A stretch of 64,000 bases of DNA from Beaufortia kweichowensis (GCA_019155185.1 CM032794.1:4503988-4567987); one strand, 5' to 3'; shown: positions 26,239 through 37,317, counted from the stretch's first letter. The notes: a model not told the origin generated them from the sequence alone. Made by a program: numbers and translations.

Positions 26239-26288
26239 CTTTGATCTTCCCTTAACAACAGTCACGTCATAGGGGAGTTTTGTCAAGC
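26239..26288 (+). promoter_or_regulatory. ccnd1: ccnd1 core promoter block: TCF/LEF site plus CRE-like site
   Basis: A TCF/LEF site CTTTGATC (26239-26246) is followed by CTTAACAACAGT and a CRE-like TCACGTCA (26262-26269), then AGGGGAGTTTTGTCAAG. From memory, the human CCND1 proximal promoter has the same blocks in the same order and spacing: TTTGATCTT, CTTAACAACAGT, ACGTCA, AGGGGAGTTTTGT. Known: these sites take TCF/beta-catenin and CREB/ATF input. The start codon is about 150 bp downstream, so transcription probably starts near 26,300 (inference). Confidence 0.85.
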
Positions 26289-26414
26289 GGAGCTGCAGCG
26301 AGAGTTTTTAGAGAGGCTCAGCAGAGGCAGCGCAGCATCCGCGGAACCCGTGTCCGAACCAAGACCCAGTTCTCTTTACTTTGTCTCCGCCAAAAGTCGG
26401 GCAACACCGAAGAC

Positions 26415-26612
26415 ATGGAGCACCAGCTGTTTTGCTGCGAAGTGGATACCATTAGAAGAGCTTACCAAGATACCAACCTGTTGAATGACCGAGTTTTACA
26501 GACAATGCTCAAAGCAGAGGAAAACTATCTTCCGTCACCAAATTATTTCAAGTGTGTTCAGAAAGAAATTGTACCTAAAATGAGGAAAATCGTCGCGACG
26601 TGGATGCTCGAG
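26415..26612 (+). CDS. ccnd1: ccnd1 coding exon 1
   Basis: Encodes residues 1-66, ending in TWMLE, with the LxCxE motif and the first helix of the cyclin box. The donor is GAG|gtttgt, phase 0. Translation can continue past the donor to a stop at 26702, but that readthrough loses all similarity to cyclins. Confidence 0.97.
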
Positions 26613-29600
26613 GTTTGTTTCGGATCATTTTTTTTGTATTACACAAGTTTGCCTCATGATGGTTCTGCTCATGCTCTTTGGACCCGAGAAACTGTTTTAT
26701 AAGTGTAAATATGTTTAAATGTTACGCGAGATCATCAGCATTGTCGCTCGACACAAAACCATCACACGGGAATACGCTACAACCTTTATTATTATTAAAA
26801 TATTGAAGTAAAAATGAAATTGCGAAAGTAGTAATGCCAGACGTGAAGTTTTCTTTTCTACTTTCGCATCGTTTTATATCGCAGATTTTTCCTTTAGACC
26901 TATATCTTTCGTTTGCTAGTAAACTGAAAATAATATAAAATTAATATATTTTTATTTCTATTTAATACCAATGTACACGTATGCATTCTGACTCGTGCCA
27001 GTAGCCTATTATACGCCATCTTTGTTGTCCTTTGCTTAAGTTTTTTATATTTCTAAATTCTACAATGGAAACATTATTGACATCACTTGAGTTAAGGCGC
27101 TTTTTAGTGGACCTATAATCCACATGTATAATTTAAATCTAATTTTTACAAGTAAACGTAATATTTGTGTCTTAAAAGTTTTGTTTCAGTTTGCCATACC
27201 TCCTGCACGACGGTCCGAAAATCAGATATTTTTTCACTTAAAAAAAATTAAACAGTGTTCTAAATAGTCGGATTATATTCCTTATCGGTTTATTCAGATT
27301 TACAGATGTTTAACGTTTGATTCGATGCATCGGAATAATTTATATTAATTTTTGAAATACCCACTGCTGCTAAATGTCGCATGCCCCTCGTTGCATATTG
27401 AGGCTATATTAATTCAATTCATTTCACATAATTTTAGTTAATAAATTCGACATGTTTTACTTTTATTCAATAAAACACATGTTCCGTGATATTTACATGT
27501 GCGTAAATCACATCTAAACAATTTTAATATATTTTTAAATATTTTTTGAAAAGATGACGAACTAGAAAATCGTTTCCTGAACCTAGCTCGGACGCCACCT
27601 TTTTGCCTCGGAAAGCAACGACCACTAGCATCAACATAAATTGTGCAATATATTAGTACATTTTCCAAAACTATAGCTTGCTATCTCTATGAACTGAATA
27701 AATACATTTATCAGTCGCATTTTAATCGTTTATAATTTAACCCTTTACATTGCACGTGCAGCTACTCAGCAGATGCTAAGCACGTGGGATACTCGATAAG
27801 ATCAAAGCATAGCAGAAAAAAAATCATTCGTCTTCGTTCACTGAATTTCTTTTATTTTGATTATTATACAATTTGTGAATCCATAAAGCCAAATGTATCT
27901 GTTAGCCGTATAAATTACGTACTTTCTTTTGTCTACAGGTCTGTGAAGAGCAGAAATGTGAAGAGGAGGTTTTCCCATTGGCTATGAACTACCTGGACAG
28001 ATTTTTATCGGTGGAACCCACCAAAAAGACCAGGTTACAGCTGCTAGGAGCCACTTGTATGTTTTTGGCCTCCAAAATGAAAGAGACTGTGCCACTAACA
28101 GCAGAGAAGCTGTGCATATACACGGACAACTCTATCCGCCCCAGTGAATTATTGGTAATTATCTAATACTCCGTATTTATGAAGAATTATAATGAAGTTA
28201 TAGATTACAGTACTTTACTCAATAATAGCATTTAGGCTTCATTTTGCGTGAAATTAAGTACGTAATATGCTTGCATTGGTAATTGTGACCGAGTTAGTCT
28301 GTTGTAAGGTGTATCTTAATGCCATTCTCATGCATTTGCAACAATTACATCGAGTTCATAAACTTTTTTTTACATTTTACGTGACCGTTAATTGAATGAA
28401 GGCCTTGCGCGAGCGTGCACAGACCAATTATTCGACATCTCCATCTAGCGGTCATAGAGTGCAAAGATCGTCATTTTGCCCTATGGAAAAACGTAAAGCC
28501 TTTCTCTATCTCCCTCGCAGCAAATGGAACTGCTGGCCTTAAATAAACTGAAGTGGGATCTAGCCTCCGTCACACCGCATGATTTCATTGAACACTTTCT
28601 CGCCAAACTGCCAATCCATCAGAGCAGCAAGCAGATACTGCGCAAGCACGCCCAGACCTTTGTGGCCCTCTGTGCAACAGGTATGTGCCTGCTTATTCTT
28701 TCAGCAAGCTTTTATCTTTCTAGATCATTGTGTCTTGTTTCTTAAGTGCTTTATTATATACCTCGCCTGGAGTAGCGCTATCAGACTTCTTTATTGCAAT
28801 GGAAAGAGTCATCTTTCTTGTCCTAATTCCTCACTCAGAGTTATTGTAAACCACTTTGAGCCTCTGCATGAGAGAGGAAGTCTGTTTCCTTTTGTGGCCA
28901 TTGCTATGACTGCACCATGGCTCCTGAGGAGCCCTGCCTGCTTCACGCGGTATTTCTGCGCATGCCGTGCGTGTGAACCAGAAGAGGAAGCTGTTTGCTG
29001 ACATTTTCCTTGTGAAAGGGCCTTTGTAACCTGATATTTTCCCTAGATGTCTAGATGTCCAGGTCTCTCTGATTAAGAGCATGTGCTCAGATGTTCATGA
29101 TGGGCGGAAAATCTTCTTTTTTGCCATGAAGCTGTATTATAAAAGGACGTATGACAATCAGTTTATCACCTGTGTGTAAAAGCCTGTATAGTCTCAGGAA
29201 GGAACAACTCCTGTATATTCCTCTCTCTTTTTGTCCCGCATTTGCATGGTGGGTATCACTAAAACTCGCTCCCCTTTTATGTTTATGACCTGCATTTCTT
29301 TGGGAAGTAGCCTGGGATCTGAGCCAGGGAGAGTGTGGTTGGACGGATCCTGGAAAGGGGGGTGGGCGCTGGTGAATGAAATGAATGGCTTGGGGTGAAG
29401 GCTCCTGTGCCTTTATGCTCAATTTGTCTTGACAATTGCCCTCTCATCTGCGGGCTAGCAATGGTAGACAACTTCCTATGAGAAAGGCAGTCTCTTTATT
29501 CACCATGTGTGGGCAAAGCAGAATATAAGCCTTTGATTTATAATCTCCCGTTATTGCCAATGTAAAAGCCCGTTCGGGTCGTTGCAGAACTGGAGCCGAT

Positions 29601-30438
29601 TTCAAACAAATGTCTGAAGAAGAACAACATACGTCTTGAGAAAGTTTTGAAGTAGTGGACCGTGCTGCAGAGGCCAATAAAACCCAGAAATGTTTCGCTG
29701 CAGTGTGTGTGTATAGAGGCTTGATTTATTAGATGTTTGGTGTGTGTGTGAGGGTGACAGAGCTACCGCAGGGGGTAGTTGGAGCTGGCCCGGGACCTAC
29801 AGCAAAGTTTTCTGCCTCCCCCCGAATACCCAAAGGCTTATAGCCGTGCCTCAGAATGGTGTCACGGACTGTCCCCTACCAACCCCGGTCTCATTATAGT
29901 TTAGTCATGCTATGCTTTATTATGAGCTCAGCACCCACCCACCCACAGCCACTCTTGTCCTGTTTTTGACAGCTGCATTGTTTTCTTGCTAATGTTTTAT
30001 TGTGCATGTGCTTTTTCCTGAGATTAATACAAACCTGTTTGTTTTCCCAGATGTTAACTTCATCGCGAGCCCTCCCTCCATGATCGCGGCAGGCAGCGTG
30101 GCGGCAGCGGTGCAGGGGTTGTACCTGAAGGGCAGCGACAGTACTCTCTCATCGCAAAACCTCACCCACTTCCTCTCGCAGATAATCAGAAGCGACCCTG
30201 TAAGTGTGCCACCTTCAGCGTGTCATTTCAGAAGAATCGCTCTGTGTCGTCGTCGTGCTAACCTTCCTCTCTTCCCTTACAGGACTGCCTAAGGTCGTGT
30301 CAGGAACAGATCGAGTCCCTGCTGGAATCTAGTCTCAGACAAGCTCAGCAACACAGCATCTCCACAGAGACCAAACGGGTGGAGGAAGACGTGGACCTGT
30401 CTTGCACGCCCACAGACGTCAGGGACATTAACATCTGA
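26415..30438 (+). CDS. ccnd1: ccnd1, G1/S-specific cyclin D1 (five coding exons, 292 aa)
   Basis: Coding exons are 26415-26612, 27939-28154, 28521-28680, 30051-30199 and 30283-30438. All junctions are GT-AG, and the exon sizes 198/216/160/149 equal those I recall for human CCND1. Seen: the N-terminal LxCxE Rb-binding motif (LFCCE, residues 5-9); the cyclin box with MRKIVATWMLEVCEEQ and the CDK-contact residues Lys112 and Glu141 at human numbering; a second cyclin fold; and a C-terminal degron with Thr283-Pro (human Thr286). The acidic run before the degron is much shorter than in mammals, so the protein is about 3 residues shorter. Family knowledge: cyclin D1 binds CDK4/6, phosphorylates RB and releases E2F in the nucleus; phosphorylation of the degron Thr triggers nuclear export and degradation. 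The start ATG sits in a good context (purine at -3, G at +4) and no ATG lies in the roughly 100 bases before it. Confidence 0.98.
26613..27938 (+). other. ccnd1: ccnd1 intron 1
   Basis: A 1.3-kb AT-rich phase-0 intron. No further gene, RNA or clear repeat was seen in it. Confidence 0.9.
27939..28154 (+). CDS. ccnd1: ccnd1 coding exon 2
   Basis: Encodes residues 67-138, starting VCEEQ, with the conserved blocks NYLDRFLSVEP and LGATCMFLASKMKET (Lys112, CDK contact). Acceptor gtctacag|, donor TTG|gtaatt, phase 0 at both ends. Confidence 0.97.
28155..28520 (+). other. ccnd1: ccnd1 intron 2
   Basis: A 366-bp phase-0 intron. Nothing further was recognised in it. Confidence 0.9.
28521..28680 (+). 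CDS. ccnd1: ccnd1 coding exon 3
   Basis: Encodes residues 139-191 plus the first base of Asp192, starting QMELL (Glu141, CDK contact) and ending HAQTFVALCAT. Acceptor ctcgcag|, donor ACAG|gtatgt, phase 1. Confidence 0.97.
28681..30050 (+). other. ccnd1: ccnd1 intron 3
   Basis: A 1.37-kb phase-1 intron. It is less AT-rich than intron 1 but holds no supported gene; open frames here are short and on both strands. Confidence 0.9.
30051..30199 (+). CDS. ccnd1: ccnd1 coding exon 4
   Basis: Encodes VNFIASPPSMIAAGSVAAA and the rest of the second cyclin fold, to residue 241. Acceptor ttttcccag|, donor CCT|gtaagt. The following intron is only 83 bp. Confidence 0.97.
30283..30438 (+). CDS. ccnd1: ccnd1 coding exon 5, with Thr-Pro degron
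   Basis: Encodes residues 242-292, from DCLRSCQEQIESLLESSLRQ to the terminal CTPTDVRDINI. The phospho-degron Thr is 10th from the C-terminus, as in human. Stop TGA at 30436-30438. Confidence 0.97.
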   Translation, partial: DCLRSCQEQIESLLESSLRQAQQHSISTETKRVEEDVDLSCTPTDVRDINI

Positions 30439-31194
30439 ACGGATGGCATTCCACGATGAATCTCCTCATCTTTGTTTCTGTTGGGTATGGGCTTTGGCCA
30501 AAAGCTTTATGGGACAAGAGGGAAAACGGTCTCCCCCCTGCACCCCACCATCCGACCAATACCTCGACCAATCGCAACTTGCCCCTCGGCGCACCCTGAC
30601 TGTTGACTGCTGGAGTGGCATCCTTGCGGTTTTGATGATCGGGCTCTCGCCCGCCAGGATCACCAGCGGAGGACGGGGATCGAGTGGAAATCTTCTCTGC
30701 TTCGATCCCTCTCTTTTAATGCCTCGAGTCAAAAATTAAAAGACAGAAACATGGTATAGGCTATCTAGGATTTTAAAATTGCATTAACAACGCCAGTAGT
30801 TGTGACCTGCCTTAACTTGTCTCTACACAGACACAGTGGGGTATTTTTATTTCTTAAGTGTGTCAAAAACTATTTTTGAAAGAGAAGAGACGTTATTCGT
30901 ATGTTTGATTTCTTTCTCTCATAGATAGTACGTTGTTACACTTGCTAGGAGCCCTGCTTTATCTGCAGTGTAGTTGTTGTACATATATCCCCGCTTGCTA
31001 TGCGTTTAGTCACTTTATTATAATTCCTAGACAGATTCCCTAACAAGATTCTCTTCTCTTCCAAAATGGTTTATGTAACCTTAGTATATTTTTGTAAGCG
31101 TGTATTTTTGTTATGATTTAGACGGCTGTGGATTGCCAGGGGCCGAGGATCTGAACTAAGGCCAGACACGACCATTTCTTTCAATCGTTGCCTT

Positions 31195-31226
31195 CACTGC
31201 CAGTAATGTATAATGCTATCACTGCC
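31195..31226 (+). promoter_or_regulatory. ccnd1: miR-34 family seed matches (two) in ccnd1 3' UTR
   Basis: CACTGCCA at 31195-31202 is an 8-mer match and CACTGCC at 31220-31226 a 7-mer match to the miR-34 seed, 25 bp apart. CCND1 is an established miR-34 target in mammals. Confidence 0.5.
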
Positions 31227-31335
31227 GTGACACAATAAGCTTATCTCCTACCTGCTTGCGGTGCGGTCCACAGTCTGCCTTTTTGTTTAGATTCATGTAT
31301 TATCTAAAAACCATTCCATTTAAAAAAAGAAAAAA

Positions 31336-31342
31336 GCACTTT
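31336..31342 (+). promoter_or_regulatory. ccnd1: miR-17/20/93/106 seed match in ccnd1 3' UTR
   Basis: GCACTTT is a 7-mer match to the AAAGUGC seed. Human CCND1 is a known miR-17/20 target. Confidence 0.45.
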
Positions 31343-32137
31343 CAGTCCGTCTTTTGAGGCTGACTTTTACAAAAACAGAAAAAGAAAGAAATCCGCAGTT
31401 GTTAAAACAATAGGGTAAAAAATATGGAATGGTGGAGTAGACTGCAGCATGGAGCGGGTCTCTTTATCTATTGGTGTTAATGGTCTGAAAGAAGAAGTGT
31501 AAGGGGGGGTACGTTGAGAAGATATCTGCTCTTTAAGGGGTTAAACGTAAGCCCACAGTGTAATTTAATGGCTACCACGATCCTCCCGCCTGAATGGATG
31601 AATGCTAGAGAACGTTTCAAGTGCAATTCCACTGAAGCTCGGGCGCCTTCAAATGCCTTCAGAGCGTTACAAACACTATTTATTGTTATCTATTCCCCGT
31701 AAGGCCAGTATGCGTGGTTGCCCGAGTGTTTGAAGTATGTGTAATGACTCACTCGTCGTGTAAAACTAAGAGAAACACCATAGTTAAAGTATTGTTCCGA
31801 GTTGATGTACTCTGGTTTAGAATTTGTAAAAACAGTTGTGGCTTCAAGTAGATTTTGCACAAACCCAGAGATGTCAGTTTCCTTGTGGATCTCTGGAAGG
31901 ACAGGAAGATGAAGATGGATGTTAAAGACGGCAGAGGGAGGCAAAAAAGGGCGATGGCTGGACATCAAAGAGTAAAAGCAGAACTGAAAAGACGTATGAA
32001 ACAAAAACCGAGGAGACGCTGCGAGAAGACACTCCTCATATTTAGCTGCTATGGAGGGATTTCCAGCAAGAATGAAACTTTCAAATGGAAAACAACAAAA
32101 AAAAGAAAAAGACATGCTTCTTTCTCTTGTCTTGTTT

Positions 32138-32145
32138 TGCTGCTA
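32138..32145 (+). promoter_or_regulatory. ccnd1: miR-15/16 8-mer seed match in ccnd1 3' UTR (first)
   Basis: TGCTGCTA is a full 8-mer match to the miR-15/16 seed. CCND1 regulation by miR-15/16 is established in mammals. Confidence 0.5.
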
Positions 32146-32985
32146 TTTTTTTTTTGTTTATATAAAATGTCAATACGATGCCATGTAATAGGTTTTAATT
32201 TTCTCATAGAAAATTATGATATTATTGACAACTTTGGTTCTTTTGGTAGTTTTTTTTTAATGTGATCAATTTTTGTTAATGTGATTTCTACGCTATGCTA
32301 TTCCCAAAACAAACAAACAAAAAAGAAAAAAAACACAAAAAAGCAAATGGAAAATAGACAAATGTTTCTGTTATACCCACAATACCTCAAACTACAGTCG
32401 TGATTTTGCATTGATTTAGTCTGGGATTTTTCTTTAGTGCTATTTGTTTTGTTTTTTTGTTATACAGTGCCTGTTAGTCCTGTTGTAAACTGCAAATGAT
32501 CATGTTAATCATCATCCTTCTGGGTCCTGATGCGAGCGAGTAGAAAAGCACATTGAATGGAATTGGTGCCATAAACATTGACTCTTGTGAGTTTTTTCCT
32601 GCAGTTTCATTAAAGGAGACTATATACCCACTAAAGCCTCTTCTAGCCCATCTTAATGAGTTAATGAAGCTTTTGTTTAAAATGTCACCATTCTGAGTTT
32701 GTGACCGCCATGTGTACTTACAAAGCCATAGTTTTGTTTTGTAGTAATTGAACATAATGCAGACAAACATGTCTCGAGTGCCTGTCTTTTGGCATGTCTG
32801 CTTCGAGTCGTCTTAATAAATGCGACGCAGCTACAATCATCACCAATGCTTCTCCTGACCTTTTTTTGGATTAGCCCATTAACTTTGGATCCGTGTAAAG
32901 ATCCAAATCTCCTTTACCTGAATAGAGAAGAACCAGAAACTGCCACCCTTCTTGTTAGTTTTGTGTATGTTAGTCTATAACATGG

Positions 32986-32993
32986 TGCTGCTA
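32986..32993 (+). promoter_or_regulatory. ccnd1: miR-15/16 8-mer seed match in ccnd1 3' UTR (second)
   Basis: A second TGCTGCTA 8-mer. It lies past the AATAAA at 32815, so it is present only if a downstream poly(A) site is used. Confidence 0.45.
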
Positions 32994-33602
32994 TAGGTTT
33001 GCATTGAGACTAGAATGATTTTCTGAAAGAGATGTGGCTATAAGCTAGTTATGGTGGTGGTGGAGGTGATTCAGGACCCAGGGGAAACAATTATATTATC
33101 CTCTGTAGTATCAGGAATCTTTTTTTTTACCTCAAGACAAAAAATACCTGAATGATAAAATCAAGCATGTATTGGTGCGATACACACACACACCCAGAGA
33201 CTGCCATGCATTCAAGAAAATAATGTGTATGGGGGTCTTTACTCTTGAATGTTTAGGGGGAACAGAGACACTCACCCCCACAGTATAAAAATGGTATCCT
33301 CATGTCTTAATTCTGTTGTAAACAAACACGTCTGTTCGTTTAATGGTATTCATTCTCAAGGATCAAAGTAAAATGTGGCGTTGATCCTGAAATACAATGT
33401 CATTGTTTGATTTTTGTGTGTTAATTTTCACAAACTGGTCACTGGTCTGAAATGCACAATCTTTCCTTGCTGACCCATTTTAGCCATGAGGTTAACTAGA
33501 ATAAAAGTTCAAAAACCAGTTTTGTCTGATTTGTATTTTTTTGATAGTATTGTTTTTGACACTCTTGTACTAAAAAAAGCTTGTCCGAAGCACATATTTT
33601 CA

Positions 33603-33608
33603 AATAAA
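33603..33608 (+). terminator. ccnd1: candidate distal poly(A) signal of ccnd1
   Basis: AATAAA about 3.17 kb after the stop codon. Alternatives are at 32815-32820 and 33500-33505. Chosen only because the length fits mammalian CCND1. Confidence 0.3.
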
Positions 33609-33610
33609 AA

Positions 33611-36600
33611 ATGTTTTAGTCTGTAAGAAAACTTCAATACTTCAAAAACCTAAAGGCACGAAAGGAAATGATAGTAGAAGGAAAAGTAGAGAACATATAC
33701 ATCTAATGTTAAACTTGTTTAAGTGAATTCAGTACAATAAAAAAATGGAAAAATGAAGCGCTCTAAAGCATCAAATATATCAGGAAGCTTTTTCAGGGTT
33801 GGTTAGAGTCACAAGCCTCCAAAGTTACCAAAGTAACATTCAGACGCACATACGAGTAGAGGAAGTAAATGTTAAACAGCAGAAGTGAGAAAGACCTTTT
33901 TGATTTGGAAAATAAATGCAGTGTGCTCTCAGGTATGAAGAAAGTGTTACTCTTATCAAAGTGTTATGTGTCCTCATAAGGCAATTTTAGATGTTGTGTT
34001 TTAAAATGGGCTGCAGACAGGCCACCAGGTATCAAAGATGAGACTGCAAGGCAAAAGGAACTCGGACTATTTCACGCACCTTTGCTACTGACTGAGGTTT
34101 GAGATAATACTGTGTCTTTGGCGTTTGGCATCCTGGTGTTTGTGGTTTCAGAGTTAGAAGCAACATTGCTCTCCTCACACATGCTGTTCTGAAGGCTGAA
34201 GACTGCTTGGGATGTGTTATCTTTCCAGTGTTTGCCTTTTCAAGATCTGACGCTTGTGTCTACTGTGTAGACGGGGGTTATGTGGCATTGTTATTAAACT
34301 TACAGGTTCTTATGAGAGGTGGTCCACAAACCATTGTATCACCATTACATCACCTTTGTAACCATGAAGGGATAGTAAAATTCTGTCATTATTTTTTCAC
34401 CCTCATGTCGTTCAAAGCCTGTTTATGACTCAAAACACAAAAAGAAGGTATTTTGAGAAATGTCTCGGTGATTTTGTCCATACAATGGAAGTCAAAGGGG
34501 GACAATGCTGTTCAGTTACCGACATTAATCAAAATATCTTCTTTTGCGTTCTGCAAAAAAAAAGTCATGTACAGGTTTAGAATGACATGAGGGTGGGTAA
34601 ATAATGGAAGAATTTTGGGTAAACTCTTCCTTTAACAGTCCTTTTCTAACACCTTTAAGCAGCATTTTACCCAATGTTGTGTTATTGTTGCCATATTCAG
34701 TGATGTCTTTCCAGCACATCTCATCAGAAGCAAAATATTCTATTACAGTATACAGTATGGCCAAACTGGCACAGGCTCCCTCACGGGCATAAGCTGCCCC
34801 CCGCCCTCATCTGAGTGAAGTGGTCGAAGCTTTCTTGTCTGTGCTGTGAATAGGAATTGCGCATTTATCATCCACATCATGAACCATGCGAGGAAGCGAG
34901 CGGCTCAAAGCTGAGATTGCAGCTTGTGTAAGTGTGTGTGTGTGTGTAAGGGAAGAAGTGGGGGGGTATGAGGCACCGGGGCAAAAAAGGGAGATACTAT
35001 GCCACCATTCAACTCGGGGCCTTTTTTTCAAGTGCCCGTCGGTTACATTTGTCACGTTCCTCTTTCATGTCACCACTCGCCACCTGCTCCTGAAATTCCT
35101 GAACATTTTTTGAAACCTTCCAGCGTCCTGCTTCATTTTCTCGTCCCCTCCCCTTGCGCTGGCCCCATGCACTCTGTTCCACGAGTGAAAGGAAACCAAA
35201 GAAACACGGCTCCTCTAACTCTTTCACAGACCCAGCCCTCTGTCTTACACCCCCCCAAGTTCATGTTCTTCTGTTCTGCATGTGGAATTAGCCTCTCTCT
35301 CTCTCTTTCGCTCGCTCGATAGCAGATGCACAATTTCTGAGAAAGATGATGTATCATTTACAGACCATGGGAATAATAGAGACACCTGATTGCAAAACCA
35401 CTCATTGTTCTGATTTCATTCTGTTTTATTCTTTAATCAAAATGTCTAATCATCCTTCTGAATCAAATATAACAAATATTTGTGATGGATGATACAGTTT
35501 TATTATGTGAGAGACTGACCGTCAGTCTCTGTGTTCTTGTAATAATGTCATTTGTTTACATTATTGCTTTAGATAGTAAAATGGCATTGATTTTTCACAT
35601 ATATATCTTAATCATTTTGTCAGTAAAATCAGATTTAATTTGCAAATAGACAAAACAAAAGTGTTTTAACACAGTTAATGCGATGATAAACACCTGTGGT
35701 TGCTCTGTTAAACACCTGTGTGAACTTAATTAGAACTGCAGAAATGGCTTGGAAAAGAGAAGTAAATTCTGAGAAAAGGTCCACAATCTATATCAACTAT
35801 CTGTGGTGTCCAAATATAGTTTAGACCCACTGTACATGGATATTAGTGGTTCTAAAAACTGTTACTGCAACCTTTAAAAGAAACATTATTTAATGAGTCA
35901 GATAAAATGAGTGATGTTGCTGCAGGGCCGACCGGAGGTCTTCAGGGACGAGTGAGGTTTTATCTGTCAAGCCTCTAAAGGTGCCGCCATCGGGCCTAGT
36001 GTTTACCTGCTGCTGCCCACGACGTACACCAGCTGCCATCTCCAAAACCATCCTCTAATATCCTGCCAACTCTTGTCTGCCTGAATTCTGATCTGCACCT
36101 CAGACTTAAAGTGCACAGGGAGCGGAACAAAACCGGAGCCTGCCGCACAGCCCTTGGCCTCGCTCGGGCCCCACTGCAGCATTGTTGCGGCCACAGCAAC
36201 TGTCCCCATTCTGGGCCCAGGAGAGGGGAGGAGCATTATCTGTCAGGAGAGCACTGACCACCCGTGAAACAGCATTGAGGACCCTGGCAAGAGGAATTTC
36301 TTGTGATTTGAGGCCAGTTAACCAATAATAACAAAAGGTAACTGGGATATCTGGGAAAGGCAGGTGTGTGTATTCATAATGTAAAAGCACTTTAATACAT
36401 TGTAAGAGCTGGGCACAAAATTTAGATTTAATATATGAAGGATGCTTACTATGGCACCTGCTTCCAAATATAGTTATAGTTTTTTAAATTTGAGATATTT
36501 CTAAATTATTTTTTATTTTAGGTATTATTAAAAGGTATTTTTCCTCTGTTTTTTGTTTATGTTTATAGTTTTTAAATATTTATTTTTGGGTTAACAGGTT

Positions 36601-36660
36601 AAAAAGTACTACTCAAAAAAATTAATTTAGGCAATAAAAACATTCAGACAATTAAGAATG
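33611..36660. other. intergenic between ccnd1 and lto1
   Basis: No gene is seen. It includes a MITE fragment (34372-34636), a short (CT)n at 35292-35306, a (TG)n-rich stretch near 34930-34950, and an inverted repeat AGAGACTGAC / GTCAGTCTCT (35510-35530). Confidence 0.7.
34372..34636. mobile_element. hAT-like MITE, second decayed copy
   Basis: GGGATAGTAAAATTCTGTCA and TTTTTCACCCTCATG at one end, ACAATGGAAGTCAAAGGGGG in the middle, and AATATCTTCTTTTGCG, AATGACATGAGGGTG and AACTCTTCCTTTAA at the other: the same family as 17091-17365. Confidence 0.75.
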
Positions 36661-36668
36661 AAAGTCAT

Positions 36669-36741
36669 TTTATTGTGAATTGTCTCACTGCACAAACTTT
36701 AATCGACATTGCATAATTAACAAAGTCACGTCTTCTTTATT
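36669..36741 (-). terminator. lto1: candidate lto1 poly(A) signals
   Basis: Two AATAAA signals on the - strand (36736-36741 and 36669-36674) lie 520-600 bp after the lto1 stop. Either could end the transcript. Confidence 0.35.
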
Positions 36742-36853
36742 GGTATTACTAATTACTAAAATAATTCAAAATAATTTTTCATTATGGCCTGGCCATACCA
36801 ACACATCTTTCAGACATCACATGAAAAGAATAACCTGTAGTACTTGAATGACG

Positions 36854-36867
36854 CCAGCAGGCGGTGC
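36854..36867 (+). promoter_or_regulatory. CTCF-like motif 1 (partial)
   Basis: CCAGCAGGCGGTGC matches the CTCF core CCASYAGRKGGCRS at all but two positions. It lies between ccnd1 and lto1. Confidence 0.3.
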
Positions 36868-36905
36868 CACTTAATTGCTATTCTTAATGGTATTCTCCAA
36901 TCTCA

Positions 36906-36918
36906 CCACAAGATGGCG
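36906..36918 (+). promoter_or_regulatory. CTCF-like motif 2
   Basis: CCACAAGATGGCG has one departure (A at the fifth position) from the CTCF core. It is 52 bp from motif 1, in the same orientation. Confidence 0.35.
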
Positions 36919-37263
36919 TTTACACTACTCAATCTACAGGTCATTGAAGGTTTCAACAATACAGTGGTGTCTGAGATGGCTAAAATAAATAATATTTAAT
37001 GATAGAATATTCATATAAAAAATTACTTTCTTTTTGCATTAGATACTGCAGAATTGTCTCAGCAAAATTGCTAAAACTAAAACTCCGAACCTAAAACTTA
37101 AAAAAACACCATTCTTAAAATTTTGATCACTCATATCTGACTATTCCATTCCAAGTTTTCTAGAAGTCAGTTTAATACACCAATCCAAATCTCTGGCTAG
37201 CAGGGCCAAAAAAAGTGATTTGTGTCCACTTATACAATCTGCACATCAACACCTATTAACTCT

Positions 37264-37317
37264 TCAGTACTGGCTGTCAGCAGATGACCTCAGTGTACTC
37301 AGGGTGTCGGAGATCTT
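37264..37317 (-). CDS. lto1: lto1 coding exon 5 (C-terminal tail)
   Basis: A 54-bp terminal exon encoding KISDTLSTLRSSADSQY and TGA (37264-37266). Acceptor aaaactcag|. The tail is weakly similar to human, so this exon is the least certain one, though frame and length fit. Confidence 0.75.
   Translation of the reverse strand, partial: KISDTLSTLRSSADSQY

Larger units (their letters stand above)
30439..33610 (+). other. ccnd1: ccnd1 3' UTR (probable extent)
   Basis: About 3.2 kb without a supported gene follows the ccnd1 stop, similar to the length of the human CCND1 3' UTR as I recall it. It contains miRNA seed matches, an AU-rich element TATTTATTG (31677-31685), long T and A runs, and AATAAA signals at 32815-32820, 33500-33505 and 33603-33608. 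The last two would include all the miRNA sites. The 3' end is inferred, not seen. Confidence 0.55.

Noticed and set aside
26280..26702. 140-codon open frame through the ccnd1 start
   Set aside because: It runs through the exon 1 donor and starts upstream of the ATG at a non-ATG codon; only 26415-26612 is coding.
28440..28460. CTCF-like CCATCTAGCGGTCA in ccnd1 intron 2
   Set aside because: An extra base breaks the core spacing, so it does not fit the motif.
31690..32265. Open frames of 136-141 codons on both strands in the ccnd1 3' UTR
   Set aside because: They overlap each other on opposite strands, have no domain and lie within the long 3' UTR.
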